Assembly: GCF_001640025.1 (NCBI RefSeq)
Contig: NC_031674.1
Span: forward strand, 2,356,001-2,420,000
DNA from: Sugiyamaella lignohabitans
Taxonomy: Eukaryota; Ascomycota; Dipodascomycetes; Dipodascales; Trichomonascaceae
Direction of reading: 5' to 3'
Length of the DNA stretch: 64,000 nucleotides
Shown here: positions 10,475-20,639 of the stretch, one piece after another
Layout: every line of letters begins with the position of its first letter
Numbering within the stretch: position 1 is the stretch's first letter
Position numbers and translations under genes: made by a program
The notes under the pieces: generated by a model
Database searches by the model: none
What the model saw: only the letters and a program-made list of their open reading frames with translations
What the model was told of the DNA's origin: nothing

Positions 10475-11641
10475 ATGAGCAACAAATTAAAACAACCCCA
10501 AGAGCATCGCCCAATCATAATAGTTGGCGCTGGGGTCATTGGTTTAACCATTGCCTTCTACTTGACAAAACTTAAGAATTGTCCTGAAATTACTATTTTT
10601 GCGAGAGAAATGCCTCGACTAGCTTCTAGTCCTGGCGATGAGTGGGTTGAAGGACAATGGGCCAGTCCTTGGGCTGGTGCTATATTTGCCGCAGATGAAA
10701 ATCCTGAAGACGAAGTGACCCATTCAATTGAACAAGAATCTTATCGCTACTTCTGGAAGATTGCCCATGAAGACCCAGCTAGTGGCGTGGAACTGCGTAT
10801 GATTCGCCAATATTATGATGAAACAAGTGTGCCAGATCCGGCATCAATGAAAATCCATTTATTCACTCAAAAATATAGGCAATTACGGAATCATGAACTA
10901 CCTGTCCCGCGCCGTGGAATTACTGGAGGCATAGAATATATGAGCATGTGCATCAATCCCTGGGTATATTTGCCGTGGCTCCGGTCCAAATTAGAAGGAA
11001 CCGGGAAAGTCAGGTTTATCCAGTGTCACCTAGAGAGCTTACAAAGTGCTGCTACGCATTCAACTTTTGGAAGCAGCAAGGCAAGCCCAATAATAATAAA
11101 TGCTAGCGGTTTGGGCGCAGGGACTTTGACAGACGTTAGGGATTCCGCTGTCCACAGTGTCCGTGGACAAACTATGTGGGTTCAGTGTGACTATTCTGGA
11201 GCAATGGCAATTAGAAGCGGTCGTGAATACACATATTTCATTCCCAGAGCTTTTAGCCAGGGCGCTATATTCGGTGGAATATCACAACCAGATAATGACA
11301 GCAAAGAGGTTGATGAATCACTCAAAGAGAATATATTAGAACGGATCCGTGATTTGGTCCCTGATGCCTATAAAGCCGCCCTTACAGTTGGAAATCAAAC
11401 AGTTCCTAAAACTATCAAGCGAACCTCAAGTTTTCAAGGGGTGGGTATCTTAAAAGATATTGTGGGGTTCAGGCCTGCTCGGAAAGGGGGTCAAAGAATC
11501 GAGCTTGATGAAAAGTCTGGCGAAACTCCGGTCATTCACGCATATGGATTTGAAGGTCATGGATATATATCCAGTGGTGGAACTGCTAAACTAGTCTTGG
11601 ACTTGATTGAAAAACTACACCCCATAAAGTCTCATCTTTAA
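10475..11641 (+). CDS. DAO1: Peroxisomal D-amino-acid / D-aspartate oxidase
   Basis: An FAD enzyme that oxidises D-amino acids to 2-oxo acids, ammonia and hydrogen peroxide. It has 388 residues, close to yeast DAO lengths. The N-terminal dinucleotide fold has GAGVIG at residues 18-23. The QWASPWAGAIF segment and the C-terminal GxRPxRxGG-type substrate motif (GFRPARKGG) are typical of DAAO/DASPO. The flavin-binding tail is YGFEGHGYISSGG. The last three residues, SHL, form a peroxisomal targeting signal type 1 variant that is also the terminus of mammalian DAO. Choosing D-aspartate versus neutral D-amino acids as substrate is not possible here. A TATA box lies upstream, and the ATG at 10475 is the first in frame. 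Confidence 0.92.
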   Translation: MSNKLKQPQEHRPIIIVGAGVIGLTIAFYLTKLKNCPEITIFAREMPRLASSPGDEWVEGQWASPWAGAIFAADENPEDEVTHSIEQESYRYFWKIAHEDPASGVELRMIRQYYDETSVPDPASMKIHLFTQKYRQLRNHELPVPRRGITGGIEYMSMCINPWVYLPWLRSKLEGTGKVRFIQCHLESLQSAATHSTFGSSKASPIIINASGLGAGTLTDVRDSAVHSVRGQTMWVQCDYSGAMAIRSGREYTYFIPRAFSQGAIFGGISQPDNDSKEVDESLKENILERIRDLVPDAYKAALTVGNQTVPKTIKRTSSFQGVGILKDIVGFRPARKGGQRIELDEKSGETPVIHAYGFEGHGYISSGGTAKLVLDLIEKLHPIKSHL

Positions 11642-11738
11642 TTATCTGCTGTGATGATACAAACTCTGGGGGTGTTCAGTTGGCTTATGAATTATCGCGT
11701 GATTGGTGAAGGTATGGCGCGGGGTGGTTAGAAAGCCT

Positions 11739-11765
11739 CCCCCCCCCCCCCCCCCCCCCCCCCCC
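11739..11765 (+). repeat. Uninterrupted run of 27 cytosines
   Basis: Positions 11739-11765 are all C (G on the other strand). Runs this long are rare in yeast DNA, could form G-quadruplex or i-motif structures, and are prone to length error in sequencing. It sits just upstream of the decayed coding stretch. Confidence 0.9.
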
Positions 11766-11795
11766 AAATTCCACATCGGACTATCAGCAGTTTAG

Positions 11796-12383
11796 TTGGC
11801 CGATATACAGGCTGAGTCTTTTTCTTGTGGTGCTTGGCAAAAGTATGCAGACCACTGTGCCGAGTTCTTGGATTAAGTTTGAGAAACTTAATTTTCGAAT
11901 ATGGTAATGAGTGCCATTCGGTATCAATCCTTATCTATGGAGGACTTTCGGGCCGTCGTTGGTTTACTCGCGGTTACATTGATCTATTGAAAAGGCGTAG
12001 AAATCCAAAGACCATCAAGATGATAATGCGATGTGCGGTGCGCAGATGCTCATCATTGCGACGGCATATATCCGGTTGAGGCAGGATAGGAGTATGTGTC
12101 TGTCGGCTCGTCATATCCTGAGACGTCGGTCAGGCATCTGCGAGTGATTTAGGATGGCCAAGACAGCACGGCATCAGTGTAGTCTTTGGCAGGATCACGA
12201 TGACGGAAGATCACAATCATTCTCACGGTTCTTAGTGCTATCTACGCCATGGATAAAGTTTTGACCGATATTGATGCCTTGCCGCTCCTCTGGACATCGT
12301 CTCCCTTTGAACACCGCTCTGATAAGGACGATCTGCTGATTGCGGAACTGATGCACGAGAGTCAAATGGCTATCTATCTGTGA
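11796..12383 (+). pseudogene. Probable decayed protein-coding gene, family unknown
   Basis: On the plus strand several protein-like stretches follow one another, broken by stops and a frame change. In one frame 11796-11876 reads LADIQAESFSCGAWQKY and on, then after two stops 11901-11990 contains MEDFRAVVGLLAVTLIY. In the next frame 12001-12264 is open for 88 codons apart from one TGA at 12145, including GAQMLIIATAYIRLRQD. Then the first frame resumes at 12204-12383 for 60 codons (ILTVLSAIYAMDKVL, DALPLLWTSSPFEHR). Amphipathic Leu/Ala segments resemble the C-terminal half of a fungal zinc-cluster regulator, but I cannot name a family. Sequencing errors in a live gene, or chance, are the alternatives. 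The largest intact ATG frame is 12249-12383 (44 residues). Confidence 0.4.
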
Positions 12384-12431
12384 AGATGGTTTGCTGAAAT
12401 ATCCATGTTACTGGGGCCACACGATTTATTA

Positions 12432-12463
12432 ATTGATTGATTGACTGATTGATTGATTGATTG
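12432..12463 (+). repeat. ATTG tetranucleotide repeat
   Basis: Eight tandem ATTG units with one variant unit (ACTG). A simple-sequence repeat with no evident function. Confidence 0.85.
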
Positions 12464-12558
12464 GTGCTGTGTCTGCTCCAATGCTTATCTTTTACAGCCA
12501 ATGGAAATGGGATAGTAGGATATTACACTGATAAGGCTGAGGACGAACCAAGATCATG

Positions 12559-12588
12559 ATCATGTGTTGCTTAACAGCAACACATGAT
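12559..12588. repeat. Perfect 13-bp inverted repeat with 4-nt loop
   Basis: Arms 12559-12571 and 12576-12588 are exact reverse complements around the loop TAAC. It could be a terminator-like or cruciform element. It lies between the decayed gene and the OPT promoter and has no T run next to it. Confidence 0.75.
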
Positions 12589-12983
12589 TTTGTGTTTTGG
12601 CTTTGGGGATGATCTGCCGTGTCCGCCCTAAAGAGTCGAGCTTCACGGTAATTCTTTCTAATGTTATCGGCTCTTTTCAATATCGCACGGCACTCCAGGT
12701 ATTAAATAACGTTGCAGATCATTTACGTTTATAAAATGATACGTAGCAGATCCTATCTCTTTATAAATGATGCATGGTGCCTTACTATGCAAAATGGAGG
12801 AGATAACGTTATACGATGCAAGATCGGTCAGTTGAGATTTAGTTGCCGAGAGTTGAAGCTACTATCCGTGTTTATCTATGTAAATTGTAATCCTCCAACA
12901 TATCCATGAAGGTCTATAAATACGTACTATGGGACGACCCAGAATTACAAATTCGCACTCCCTTAGGTTAAGTACTTTTTACT

Positions 12984-15688
12984 ATGGGCGTCGTTGAAGA
13001 AGTCTACACTGGTCCAGTGTCTAACGAACGATATGAGAAGAACTCTCGTGTAGTTGAGATCTCGTTGGATCAAAAGGAAGCGTTTTATTCTCGGTTCGGG
13101 CACTCATATAATGGTGACAATGCGGATCCTGTCAACAAGAATTTTGAATTTGTTTGGCAAAAGGCTTTAGAATTGTCATACCAAGAAGCTATTGATATTT
13201 TAACAGAAGCAGAAGAATATCATGACACCGACTCAAACTTGAGTCATGAGCTCAGCACCAGAATACACTATAATCTCACCAATGAGAAAGCAGCAGACGA
13301 AATGGAAGTAAAATCTGATGCTGCTATGATCAGATATTGGTCTCCTTATGCTGAGGTGAGGTCCGTGACTGACCCTTATGATGATCATGACGCCCCCATT
13401 GAAACTATTAGGTAAGGTTCCTGAATGATCTTCATGATCGACAATGCAGCCACTAACGAATTTAGGTCATACGCAGTAGGAATTGTGTTTGTGATAATCG
13501 GTTGTTTCATTAACTGTTTCTTTGAACCACGTCAACCGAGTATTTCAATCTCCCTTGGAGTACTGCAAATTTTCATTGCAATTTTTGGGAGATTGTTTGC
13601 TCTCATCATGCCTAATTGGGGGTTCACTTTGTTTGGCACGAAATGGCGGTTGAATCAAGGTCCATGGACGGTAAGTAGATAAGCTATTCTATCATGCTCA
13701 AGATTATCCTAAGATTCAGTTGGATAGAAGTGGCTGACCGTTATCACATGCTAACACTACATTTGTAGTTCAAAGAACAGATGTTTGCTTCTATAATTGT
13801 CAGCTCGGGGGCAACCTACCCCTACGCATTCTGGAACATTATGGTGCAAAAACTTTACTACCACAATGACTGGGTTTCTGTTGGTTATCAGTTCCTCTCT
13901 GTTCTTTCTACCCAATTTATTGGATTTGGATTTGCAGGTGTTCTGCGAAAGTTTGTCATCTATCCTACAAGGGCAATGTGGCCGACCGTGCTTCCAACTA
14001 TTGCGTTGAATAGAGCGTTGGTTTCTGAGGAGTCCAAAATCGCAGTGAATGGATGGAAGATTTCAAAATTCAAGTTTTTTTGGATGTTTTTCATCGGTAG
14101 TTTCTGCTATTTCTGGATACCGGGATATCTCTTTTCGGCCTTGTCTAACTTTGATTGGATGGTCTGGATCAAGCCTGACGACCTACTACTGAATACTATT
14201 ACTGGTTTCTACGGCTTGGGAATCAATCCAATAACAACATTTGATTGGAATATTATTTCTTTTAACTCTCCCCTTGTCTGGCCCTTTTATACGCAACTCA
14301 ATGCATACATCGGAACAGCTATTGCTGGATGTATTATTATTCCTGCTGTGTATTACACCAATTATAAGTGGACAGCGTATATTCCAATTAATACCAACTC
14401 CCTATACGCAAATGACCAAACTCCTTACGACGTCACTCAAGTATTAGATTCCAAAGGATTGTTTTCAGATGAACTCTATCAAAAATACTCACCTCCTTAT
14501 TATTCTGCTGCTAATTTAGTTGTGTATGGAGCCTTTTTTGCCATATACCCTTACGCTGTTATCGACCAAACTCTTTCTAATTGGACCGGTATAAAAGGAG
14601 CATTCATTGATGTTTACAAGGGGCTAATTGATAGAAAGAGGTCAAATTTTCACAACCAGAAGGATGGATTTAGTCAATGCATGTCACACTATAAAGAAGT
14701 TCCTGATTGGTGGTTTTTTACAGTTCTGCTTATTTCTCTTGTTCTCGGAATCATCTTTGTAGAGATTTACCCCACAAATACTCCAGTATGGGGAATATTT
14801 TTTGCTCTCGGTATTAACTTTGTGTTCTTAATCCCTCTTACTTTGATCTATTCGTCCACTGGTTTTAGTTTTGGTCTCAATGTACTAGTTGAACTTATTG
14901 TAGGATATGCCCTTCCAGGTAATGGTATTGCATTGATGATTATCAAGACATATGGATATAACATTGATGGACAATCAGAAAGTTATTTGAGTACACAGAA
15001 AATGGCCCATTACACGAAGATTCCTCCAAGAGCTATATTCAGAGCAATGATACTTGCTACGTTCATACAGTGTTTTGTTAGTATTGGAGTTGTGAACTTC
15101 CTGATTCATAAGGTCGATGGAATCTGTAACTATGAAATCCAAAGCACTAAGGAGAAGTTCCTCTGCCCTAGTGAGAAAACATACTACAGTTCTTCAGTAA
15201 TTTGGGGTGTTATTGGACCTAAATTGGTTTTCAAGAGTATATATCCTATACTGAAATGGTGCTTCCTTATTGGGGCTCTCATCCCTGCCCCTATATGGTA
15301 TGCGAAGAAGAGATTCCCTAAACAACTCAAATATTTCCACCCCGTGATTGTTATTGGAGGTTTCCTAAACTATGCTCCATATTCCCTTGCGTTTTATACA
15401 CCAGGTATATTTGCAAGTTATGCGTTTATGGTGCACATCAGAAGAAGGTATTTCGGATGGTGGGAACGTTACAACTATGTGCTTACTTCTGCTCTCACAG
15501 CTGGTGTGGCATTGTCCGCAATTATTATCTTCTTTGCAGTACAATATCATCCAAAGTCTGTCTCTTGGTGGGGAACAGAGGGGTATGCTAATAATACAGA
15601 TTTGGGTCTCGGAGGTGCCCCGCGGTTGACTCTTGCAGAAGGAGAGATATTTGGTTTCCCCTACGGACAGTTCCCTACTAATTCGTAG
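12984..15688 (+). CDS. OPT-family oligopeptide transporter (three exons)
   Basis: A proton-coupled plasma-membrane importer of small peptides (Opt1/Opt2 class). The gene is join(12984..13411, 13466..13670, 13769..15688), giving about 850 residues, a usual OPT length. Exon 1 encodes a soluble N-terminus ending PIETIR. Exon 2 starts the membrane part (SYAVGIVFVIIGCFINCFF). Exon 3 holds the remaining helices and the family signatures NWGFTLFG-type and PGxxNAYxG-like loops, with AYALPGNGIAL-type and KMAHYTKIPPR motifs late in the protein. Both introns (54 and 98 nt) have GTAAG donors, ctaac branch sites and TAG acceptors; phases 2 and 0 match. A TATAAATA box lies about 65 bp upstream of the ATG. 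It is tail-to-tail with the Ufd1-like gene. Confidence 0.92.
13412..13465 (+). other. First intron of the OPT transporter gene
   Basis: A 54-nt intron with GTAAGG donor, cactaac branch site and TAG acceptor. It splits an Arg codon (AG|G). It is among the shortest introns in this window. Confidence 0.88.
13671..13768 (+). other. Second intron of the OPT transporter gene
   Basis: A 98-nt intron with GTAAGT donor, gctaac branch site and TAG acceptor, phase 0. It joins QGPWT to FKEQMFASII. Confidence 0.88.
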
Positions 15689-15767
15689 AAATTTATGATG
15701 GTAATCTTTTTATATGATATGTATTAATGCAATTTACGATATAAATATAGGCAAAGGGGTGCTACAA

Positions 15768-17867
15768 TCATGTGTAATTCGACTCGAGCCAGCGAACTGC
15801 TTCTGATTCATTGCCTTTGGCTTGTTCGATAGCCCTCGCACATGAAGCATCAGAAAATATGCCATTCTGGGATTGGAACTGAACAAACAGCTTTCGCTTA
15901 GTGGCAGTTTCATCAACACAAAACCAAAACTTCTTATTGGCGGACTCAGCCATTAAAAACTTGACATCAGTAGACATAATCTCAGCTATAGACCTTTTTT
16001 TGGGTCTTGTCGAAGCGCAGTGCTCGTTCATACACCACGGTTTTCCGCATCCTCGTGTGAGCTGGATAACATACCTTCGCTCTATCCGCTGTTTAAGCTT
16101 AGAACCGTCTGAATCAAGAAGAGTGGAATGCAACGGTCCGTAACAAATTCCACAAAGCCCCAGAACATTAGATGAGGTCGAAGTGATCAAGCGCGGACAA
16201 TTTGCATTCGAGCACAATATGGGAGCCGGTTCTCTCAAACGATCTAGTCTATGAAACTCAAGATGGGTTTGCAGTTCTTTGAGTCTAACTACTCGTTTAC
16301 AGATTTCACAATCAGTAGTTCTATTGCCACAGTATGACTCATGTCCAGTCAACCCTTGCAGAAAATCTGCAGCCGAAGCTAACTCTTGTGGAAGTAATAT
16401 GTGGCAGAATCTACAAATGTGCAGCTTTGCTGGACAATTAGTAGCTCTATGCTGAGACAGTAGAATATGATTTGCATGATCTGAACCGCATCCTGGACAA
16501 CTCATGGCAGTGTGGAACCAGTCCGAATGAAGCTTTTTAGAGAATTCTGAATCACCACTTGTATTATGATCGTGGCAGTGCCAATGAGTAGTTGGGATGC
16601 CCTCACGGCGAGAAAAAACCCTCCCACAGCCTTCTGGACATAGAATATTGTTGCGTTCGCAGAATGCAACATGCCGAGCAAATGAATGGATAGAAATCAT
16701 CTGTAAACAATTGGTACATTTAGAAGTGTTTGAACTTGACTCCTGACCAGAATCAACATAGTTTACTGCCTCCGTTTTAGCTTGAATAACGAAAGATGCC
16801 GGTGTTTGGTAGCTGATAACTTTGACGTAAAATATAGCCTGTAATGATGATTGATTAAGATTACGATACTTCTCTAGAAACGGGTCATCTGAAGAAACTG
16901 TTAGGGATGTACCGGGAGAATTCAAATTCGACCATAGAAACGAGTCAGGAGAAATGTTTGCTTCCTCCAAACCCATGAACATCACCAAAGATGAGCTGTC
17001 ATCAACTGATATATTGTCGAGTGAGACCTCCAATGGTAGAGAGTTATCATTGATGTCATATGCAACTGAGAAATAAGCAACTTCACTAGGCTGTAGACCC
17101 TTCACATTTACTGGATGCTCGTTTACTGACAAAGGTATTGGATCCCGTCGACCGGCAACTGACGATTGATTAGAGTTCTGTCCACGTATAGATCCACTGA
17201 CCGTCTCCCTTGATCCATTCGAATTTCCATCGTTTACTTCAATTACTTCCAAATCTAAATCTGTATCAATGATGCAGACAGCATGTGAATTATTTGTAGG
17301 TTCGAGCTTTTCTATCGTAAAATCAATGTTTTTGCCAGGTAAAGATGGGTGAGAAACCGTTAGAACATCACCTTTTGTCAAAGCTGTGAACGAGCCATGA
17401 AGCCTGGATTCTAGCAATGATTTCCAGTCAACATTTTCTACTAGCTCGCCAGTGCTGCTAGTTTTTAAAGTCAGACTAGTTCCTTTTGGTAACGATACCA
17501 GATTGATGAACAGTATATCATTTGAGTTCTGTAGACCTAAATTCCGCGCAACCACTGCTGGAACTTGCACAGTACCCTCCTCTGCTGAAAATTCCCTGAC
17601 TCCGACGTGAGTTACTTTCTTATTCAAAGGATTCGTCAGTTTGAACAGAAGAGGCGATGGCAACAAGCCTGCATCATTTGAAATTTGAGACAGAAGACTC
17701 TCTAAAGTTGAAGGTGGCAACAAGATTTTGTCAGTATGGGAAGATTGTGAAATGGTTGACGACAACGGCGGAGTTGAGAACCGACTGGCTGATCTATCAC
17801 TAACCTGTTCTTCAGGTAAAAAAACCTTCAGCCTGCTTGACCAAACAATTGGCAAAATATCCGTCAT
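15768..17867 (-). CDS. Ufd1-domain protein with zinc fingers and a C-terminal UBA-like segment
   Basis: A probable ubiquitin-pathway adaptor of about 699 residues. The N-terminus (WSSRLKVFLPEEQ onward) is a Ufd1-type double-psi barrel, including LLPPSTLESLL and VGVREFSAEEGTVQVPAVV. The middle carries a run of Cys/His pairs (CTNCLQMISIHSFARH, CPEGCGRVFSRREG, CPGCGSDHANH, CEICKRVVRLKELQTH), TRAF/UBZ-like zinc fingers. The end (FSDASCARAIEQAKGNESEAVRWLESN) is UBA-like. This layout resembles the large Ufd1-family proteins of filamentous fungi, not canonical Ufd1. The frame is open to an ATG at 18119, adding 84 residues, but those look like translated leader, and that start would leave only 52 bp after the upstream gene's stop; I prefer 17867. 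Confidence 0.8.
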   Translation of the reverse strand: MTDILPIVWSSRLKVFLPEEQVSDRSASRFSTPPLSSTISQSSHTDKILLPPSTLESLLSQISNDAGLLPSPLLFKLTNPLNKKVTHVGVREFSAEEGTVQVPAVVARNLGLQNSNDILFINLVSLPKGTSLTLKTSSTGELVENVDWKSLLESRLHGSFTALTKGDVLTVSHPSLPGKNIDFTIEKLEPTNNSHAVCIIDTDLDLEVIEVNDGNSNGSRETVSGSIRGQNSNQSSVAGRRDPIPLSVNEHPVNVKGLQPSEVAYFSVAYDINDNSLPLEVSLDNISVDDSSSLVMFMGLEEANISPDSFLWSNLNSPGTSLTVSSDDPFLEKYRNLNQSSLQAIFYVKVISYQTPASFVIQAKTEAVNYVDSGQESSSNTSKCTNCLQMISIHSFARHVAFCERNNILCPEGCGRVFSRREGIPTTHWHCHDHNTSGDSEFSKKLHSDWFHTAMSCPGCGSDHANHILLSQHRATNCPAKLHICRFCHILLPQELASAADFLQGLTGHESYCGNRTTDCEICKRVVRLKELQTHLEFHRLDRLREPAPILCSNANCPRLITSTSSNVLGLCGICYGPLHSTLLDSDGSKLKQRIERRYVIQLTRGCGKPWCMNEHCASTRPKKRSIAEIMSTDVKFLMAESANKKFWFCVDETATKRKLFVQFQSQNGIFSDASCARAIEQAKGNESEAVRWLESNYT

Positions 17868-18171
17868 TGTATAATGAAATGTGTTAGTGTTTTCGTAAAA
17901 ACGAAACAAGCTCCCGTCAGCTAGCCTTTGGTAACTCGTACTTTTATAGCCATAGGCGTAATTATAAATCAACTTCGAATGTCTTCTTTCGCTATTTAGA
18001 AGGCGAACTGTATTACATAACAATGCACATCGTCGATCACGGGACCCTGATTGCATTTGCCGAATGGAGTCAAACTCGCGCAGGAACCGAGTGTTGAGAT
18101 GTTTGATCCCAATATCCATTTCATATCTACATATCTACATTTCACATTAAAGTCGTATATATCTTTTCTTT

Positions 18172-20319
18172 CTATAAACCATCAGAAAGAATGTTAAAGG
18201 AAGCAGGATTCGAAACGTCAGCCTCACCTTGTTGACCAGTGTAATCTATAAAGCCATCAAAGAAATACGTTGATATATCTGACATGAACTCAGCTTTTGC
18301 AACCGGGCTAGTTTGTGTCTGAATATAATTATCAATGTATTTTCCGCACAATCGATCGATAACCTCCAAGAACCGCAAAGCGAGTCTATTGTCTGCAGAG
18401 AGCGAGCATAACACTGCTTTCGTTTTTTCAATATCATCAAACCAGGCTGGACTGTTTTCAGACGTAGGGTCGGCGCAAAAACAAATAAGTGGAATCATAC
18501 AAGCTTGAAACAGGAAAAACACAGCATACCAGACGGAAATACTCGACAATTGCCCCGTGCTAACAAATTCTTCGACTGAAAGAATGGTTTGGTGAGCATT
18601 CTGAAGACATATCGTTTTGCATTGAAGTTCCGCTTCGCTTGTTGGTGTCGAACTAGATGTATCATTTTGAGAGTTTGTGGACAATATTGTCTGAACAACA
18701 AAAGGTCTGAACATAATAATACGAAGGTTTTTATATCTCCAATGAAGGCGATATCTTGACAAGATTAGGCCTGCGATTGTTGCATCATTCAATTGACTTC
18801 CAGCTGTGTAGTGAGATATGGGAGGGCCATTCTCTGCAAACCAAGGAGGAATATCCCTTATAAATGTGTCGATCTGCTTATCCATTTCGAGAACCTCCTC
18901 GGCACTAGGAATAGGCTTTGATATAAGTCTATTGTAGAGAGAACTTGTTTGAACTGTAAATTTAGATTGTGCTATCATTCCCGAGTAGATCGTTGGTCTG
19001 TCGCGTTCAACTGGTGTGATTGTGCTCAGCGCTGTCAAATCAGACTCATCTATGTTCATCGGTAGCTTTGAATCAATAGTTGAGATTTCCGGGAGATTAA
19101 TTGGACGGCCAAATGTTACTGATGCACCGGCATCAAAAATATAAAGCCCCCACCACAAACGCCTGCGCATTTCTTGCTTTAAAAGACCACTTTTCCATCC
19201 TGGGAATTCTCGGTACATACCCAAACCAAGTGCCATTCTTACTGCCAAACCAAGATAATTCCAGCTAGTATTTGGCTTATTCCTTTTTTGAATATAGTTA
19301 GTCAACAGGGTCAGAGCGACCAACAATGAAAGGCTACCTGTTTCAAGAATATTGGAGTTAATAAGACCCTTGGCGTTTTGATAGAAAGTCAAATCAGCAC
19401 TCCCTTGTTCACTATTTAGGCACCAAGCACCCAGCGCCAATACTGTATTAAGTAGAACCTCCCATACATCTTCTCTGGGTTTAGGCGCTCTCCCTTCGTA
19501 GATGCTTCGGAAAGTTTCTTCATGCATAAATGGATAAGAAGTGTGATAGAATGTGAAATAAGCGTCCACTATAGTGTTCGTCATATACCCTCCGACAAGG
19601 GCTGTGTCAAGTTTAGATATCGTTGGGTCCCTTGTATCTTGATCTGTCTGTCTGGGTGGAACCGTAAGATCCCAGGGATCAATCTTCAATGCTCGAAGTA
19701 ATACCGAACCTGATGCGATGCCGAAGTAGCCCGTTCCTTGAGGATTGATAGATAATGCCGCCATTCCATCTGATAGATCGTTTCCCCAAACATCTTCTTC
19801 TATCCAGTCAAATCCATCTGCTTCCTCGGGTATGTCTTCACTAGGCTCGGTTGGCCTATGAGCAGGTGACATGATTATACTATTCGGTGTGGTAGTTAAA
19901 GAGTTCGGTGCTGAGCCACTTGTTATTGAACTGCTCAGGTGTGTAGTAACCGACGGGGACGTTTCTTCCTTGATTCGCATAGAGCTTATTGAGTTTGAAC
20001 TTTTAAGTGAAGAACCACTAAACACATGACTCTGTCTGGATATAAGTTTATCAATGTCATCATTCGGCAACAACTCGTGAAGAACCGCTTCAAGTTTCCG
20101 ACAGCGATCTTCCATCTTCGTCAAATAGCTCCGCGTTAGAGGAGACCGCATTGTCCTCGGCGAATAGGAACATTCTCGGCCATACTGAACACATTTACTA
20201 CATGCCGGTAATTCCTTGGTGCATTTTAATTTACGGACTCGGCATGAGTCGCATGCTTGTTCAATATCTTTATCAGCCTGAATTTTGGCTTTGCTTGGCT
20301 TGTTGAACGATGCCGACAT
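18172..20319 (-). CDS. Gal4-type Zn(II)2Cys6 transcription factor
   Basis: A nuclear regulator of 715 residues. The zinc cluster (Cys 23, 26, 33, 40, 43, 50; C-x2-C-x6-C-x6-C-x2-C-x6-C) is followed by [19 protein letters not shown] and a short dimerisation coil ([15 protein letters not shown]). This is very close to the Gal4/Lac9 arrangement, in which RSPLTR-x-LT follows the cluster. A Ser/Thr-rich linker (about 95-165) leads to a fungal-specific regulatory domain (about 245-600) with the [12 protein letters not shown] motif. Proteins of this group in early-diverging yeasts need not control galactose genes. Nearby sugar genes (lactonase, L-arabinitol dehydrogenase) are possible but unproven targets. 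ATG at 20319. Confidence 0.9.
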   Translation of the reverse strand: MSASFNKPSKAKIQADKDIEQACDSCRVRKLKCTKELPACSKCVQYGRECSYSPRTMRSPLTRSYLTKMEDRCRKLEAVLHELLPNDDIDKLISRQSHVFSGSSLKSSNSISSMRIKEETSPSVTTHLSSSITSGSAPNSLTTTPNSIIMSPAHRPTEPSEDIPEEADGFDWIEEDVWGNDLSDGMAALSINPQGTGYFGIASGSVLLRALKIDPWDLTVPPRQTDQDTRDPTISKLDTALVGGYMTNTIVDAYFTFYHTSYPFMHEETFRSIYEGRAPKPREDVWEVLLNTVLALGAWCLNSEQGSADLTFYQNAKGLINSNILETGSLSLLVALTLLTNYIQKRNKPNTSWNYLGLAVRMALGLGMYREFPGWKSGLLKQEMRRRLWWGLYIFDAGASVTFGRPINLPEISTIDSKLPMNIDESDLTALSTITPVERDRPTIYSGMIAQSKFTVQTSSLYNRLISKPIPSAEEVLEMDKQIDTFIRDIPPWFAENGPPISHYTAGSQLNDATIAGLILSRYRLHWRYKNLRIIMFRPFVVQTILSTNSQNDTSSSTPTSEAELQCKTICLQNAHQTILSVEEFVSTGQLSSISVWYAVFFLFQACMIPLICFCADPTSENSPAWFDDIEKTKAVLCSLSADNRLALRFLEVIDRLCGKYIDNYIQTQTSPVAKAEFMSDISTYFFDGFIDYTGQQGEADVSNPASFNILSDGL

Positions 20320-20639
20320 ATTCCAATAATCAAATGGTAAAGATATTTGACTACTCCTTAATTTAACTTCATAACCTTGTTGACTTCACTGCTTACTATA
20401 TTATTGAACCTGTTGATAATGCCAATTTTGTCGCTTTGCTTTCTAAAGTAATGTCACCTGATATGCGTTTCATTATTTGTCACATGACTGCTTTACAATC
20501 TAATGAATTGACGAAGAAGAGATATTTATTAAAGAAACAGAAATTAAATAATTAAAAATATAAATAAAATAAGAAGCGGGTTGTCAGCTAAGAGATTCAC
20601 ATCAATTGAAATGAAATTGATTGCCTGCCGGTCCATGAT
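20320..20639. other. Intergenic region between the Gal4-type gene and the DUF4112 gene
   Basis: It holds the promoter of the Gal4-type regulator and the 3' end of the DUF4112 gene. It is AT-rich around 20530-20570. No gene or clear motif is visible. Confidence 0.5.

Larger units (their letters stand above)
11642..12983. other. Long gene-less stretch with a decayed coding region
   Basis: About 1.3 kb between the oxidase and the OPT transporter. It contains a 27-C run, an apparent pseudogene (11796-12383), an ATTG microsatellite (12432-12463), a perfect hairpin (12559-12588) and the OPT promoter, with a TATAAATA box at 12915-12922. The part up to about 12.4 kb looks more GC-rich than neighbouring spacers, as if derived from coding sequence. 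Confidence 0.55.
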
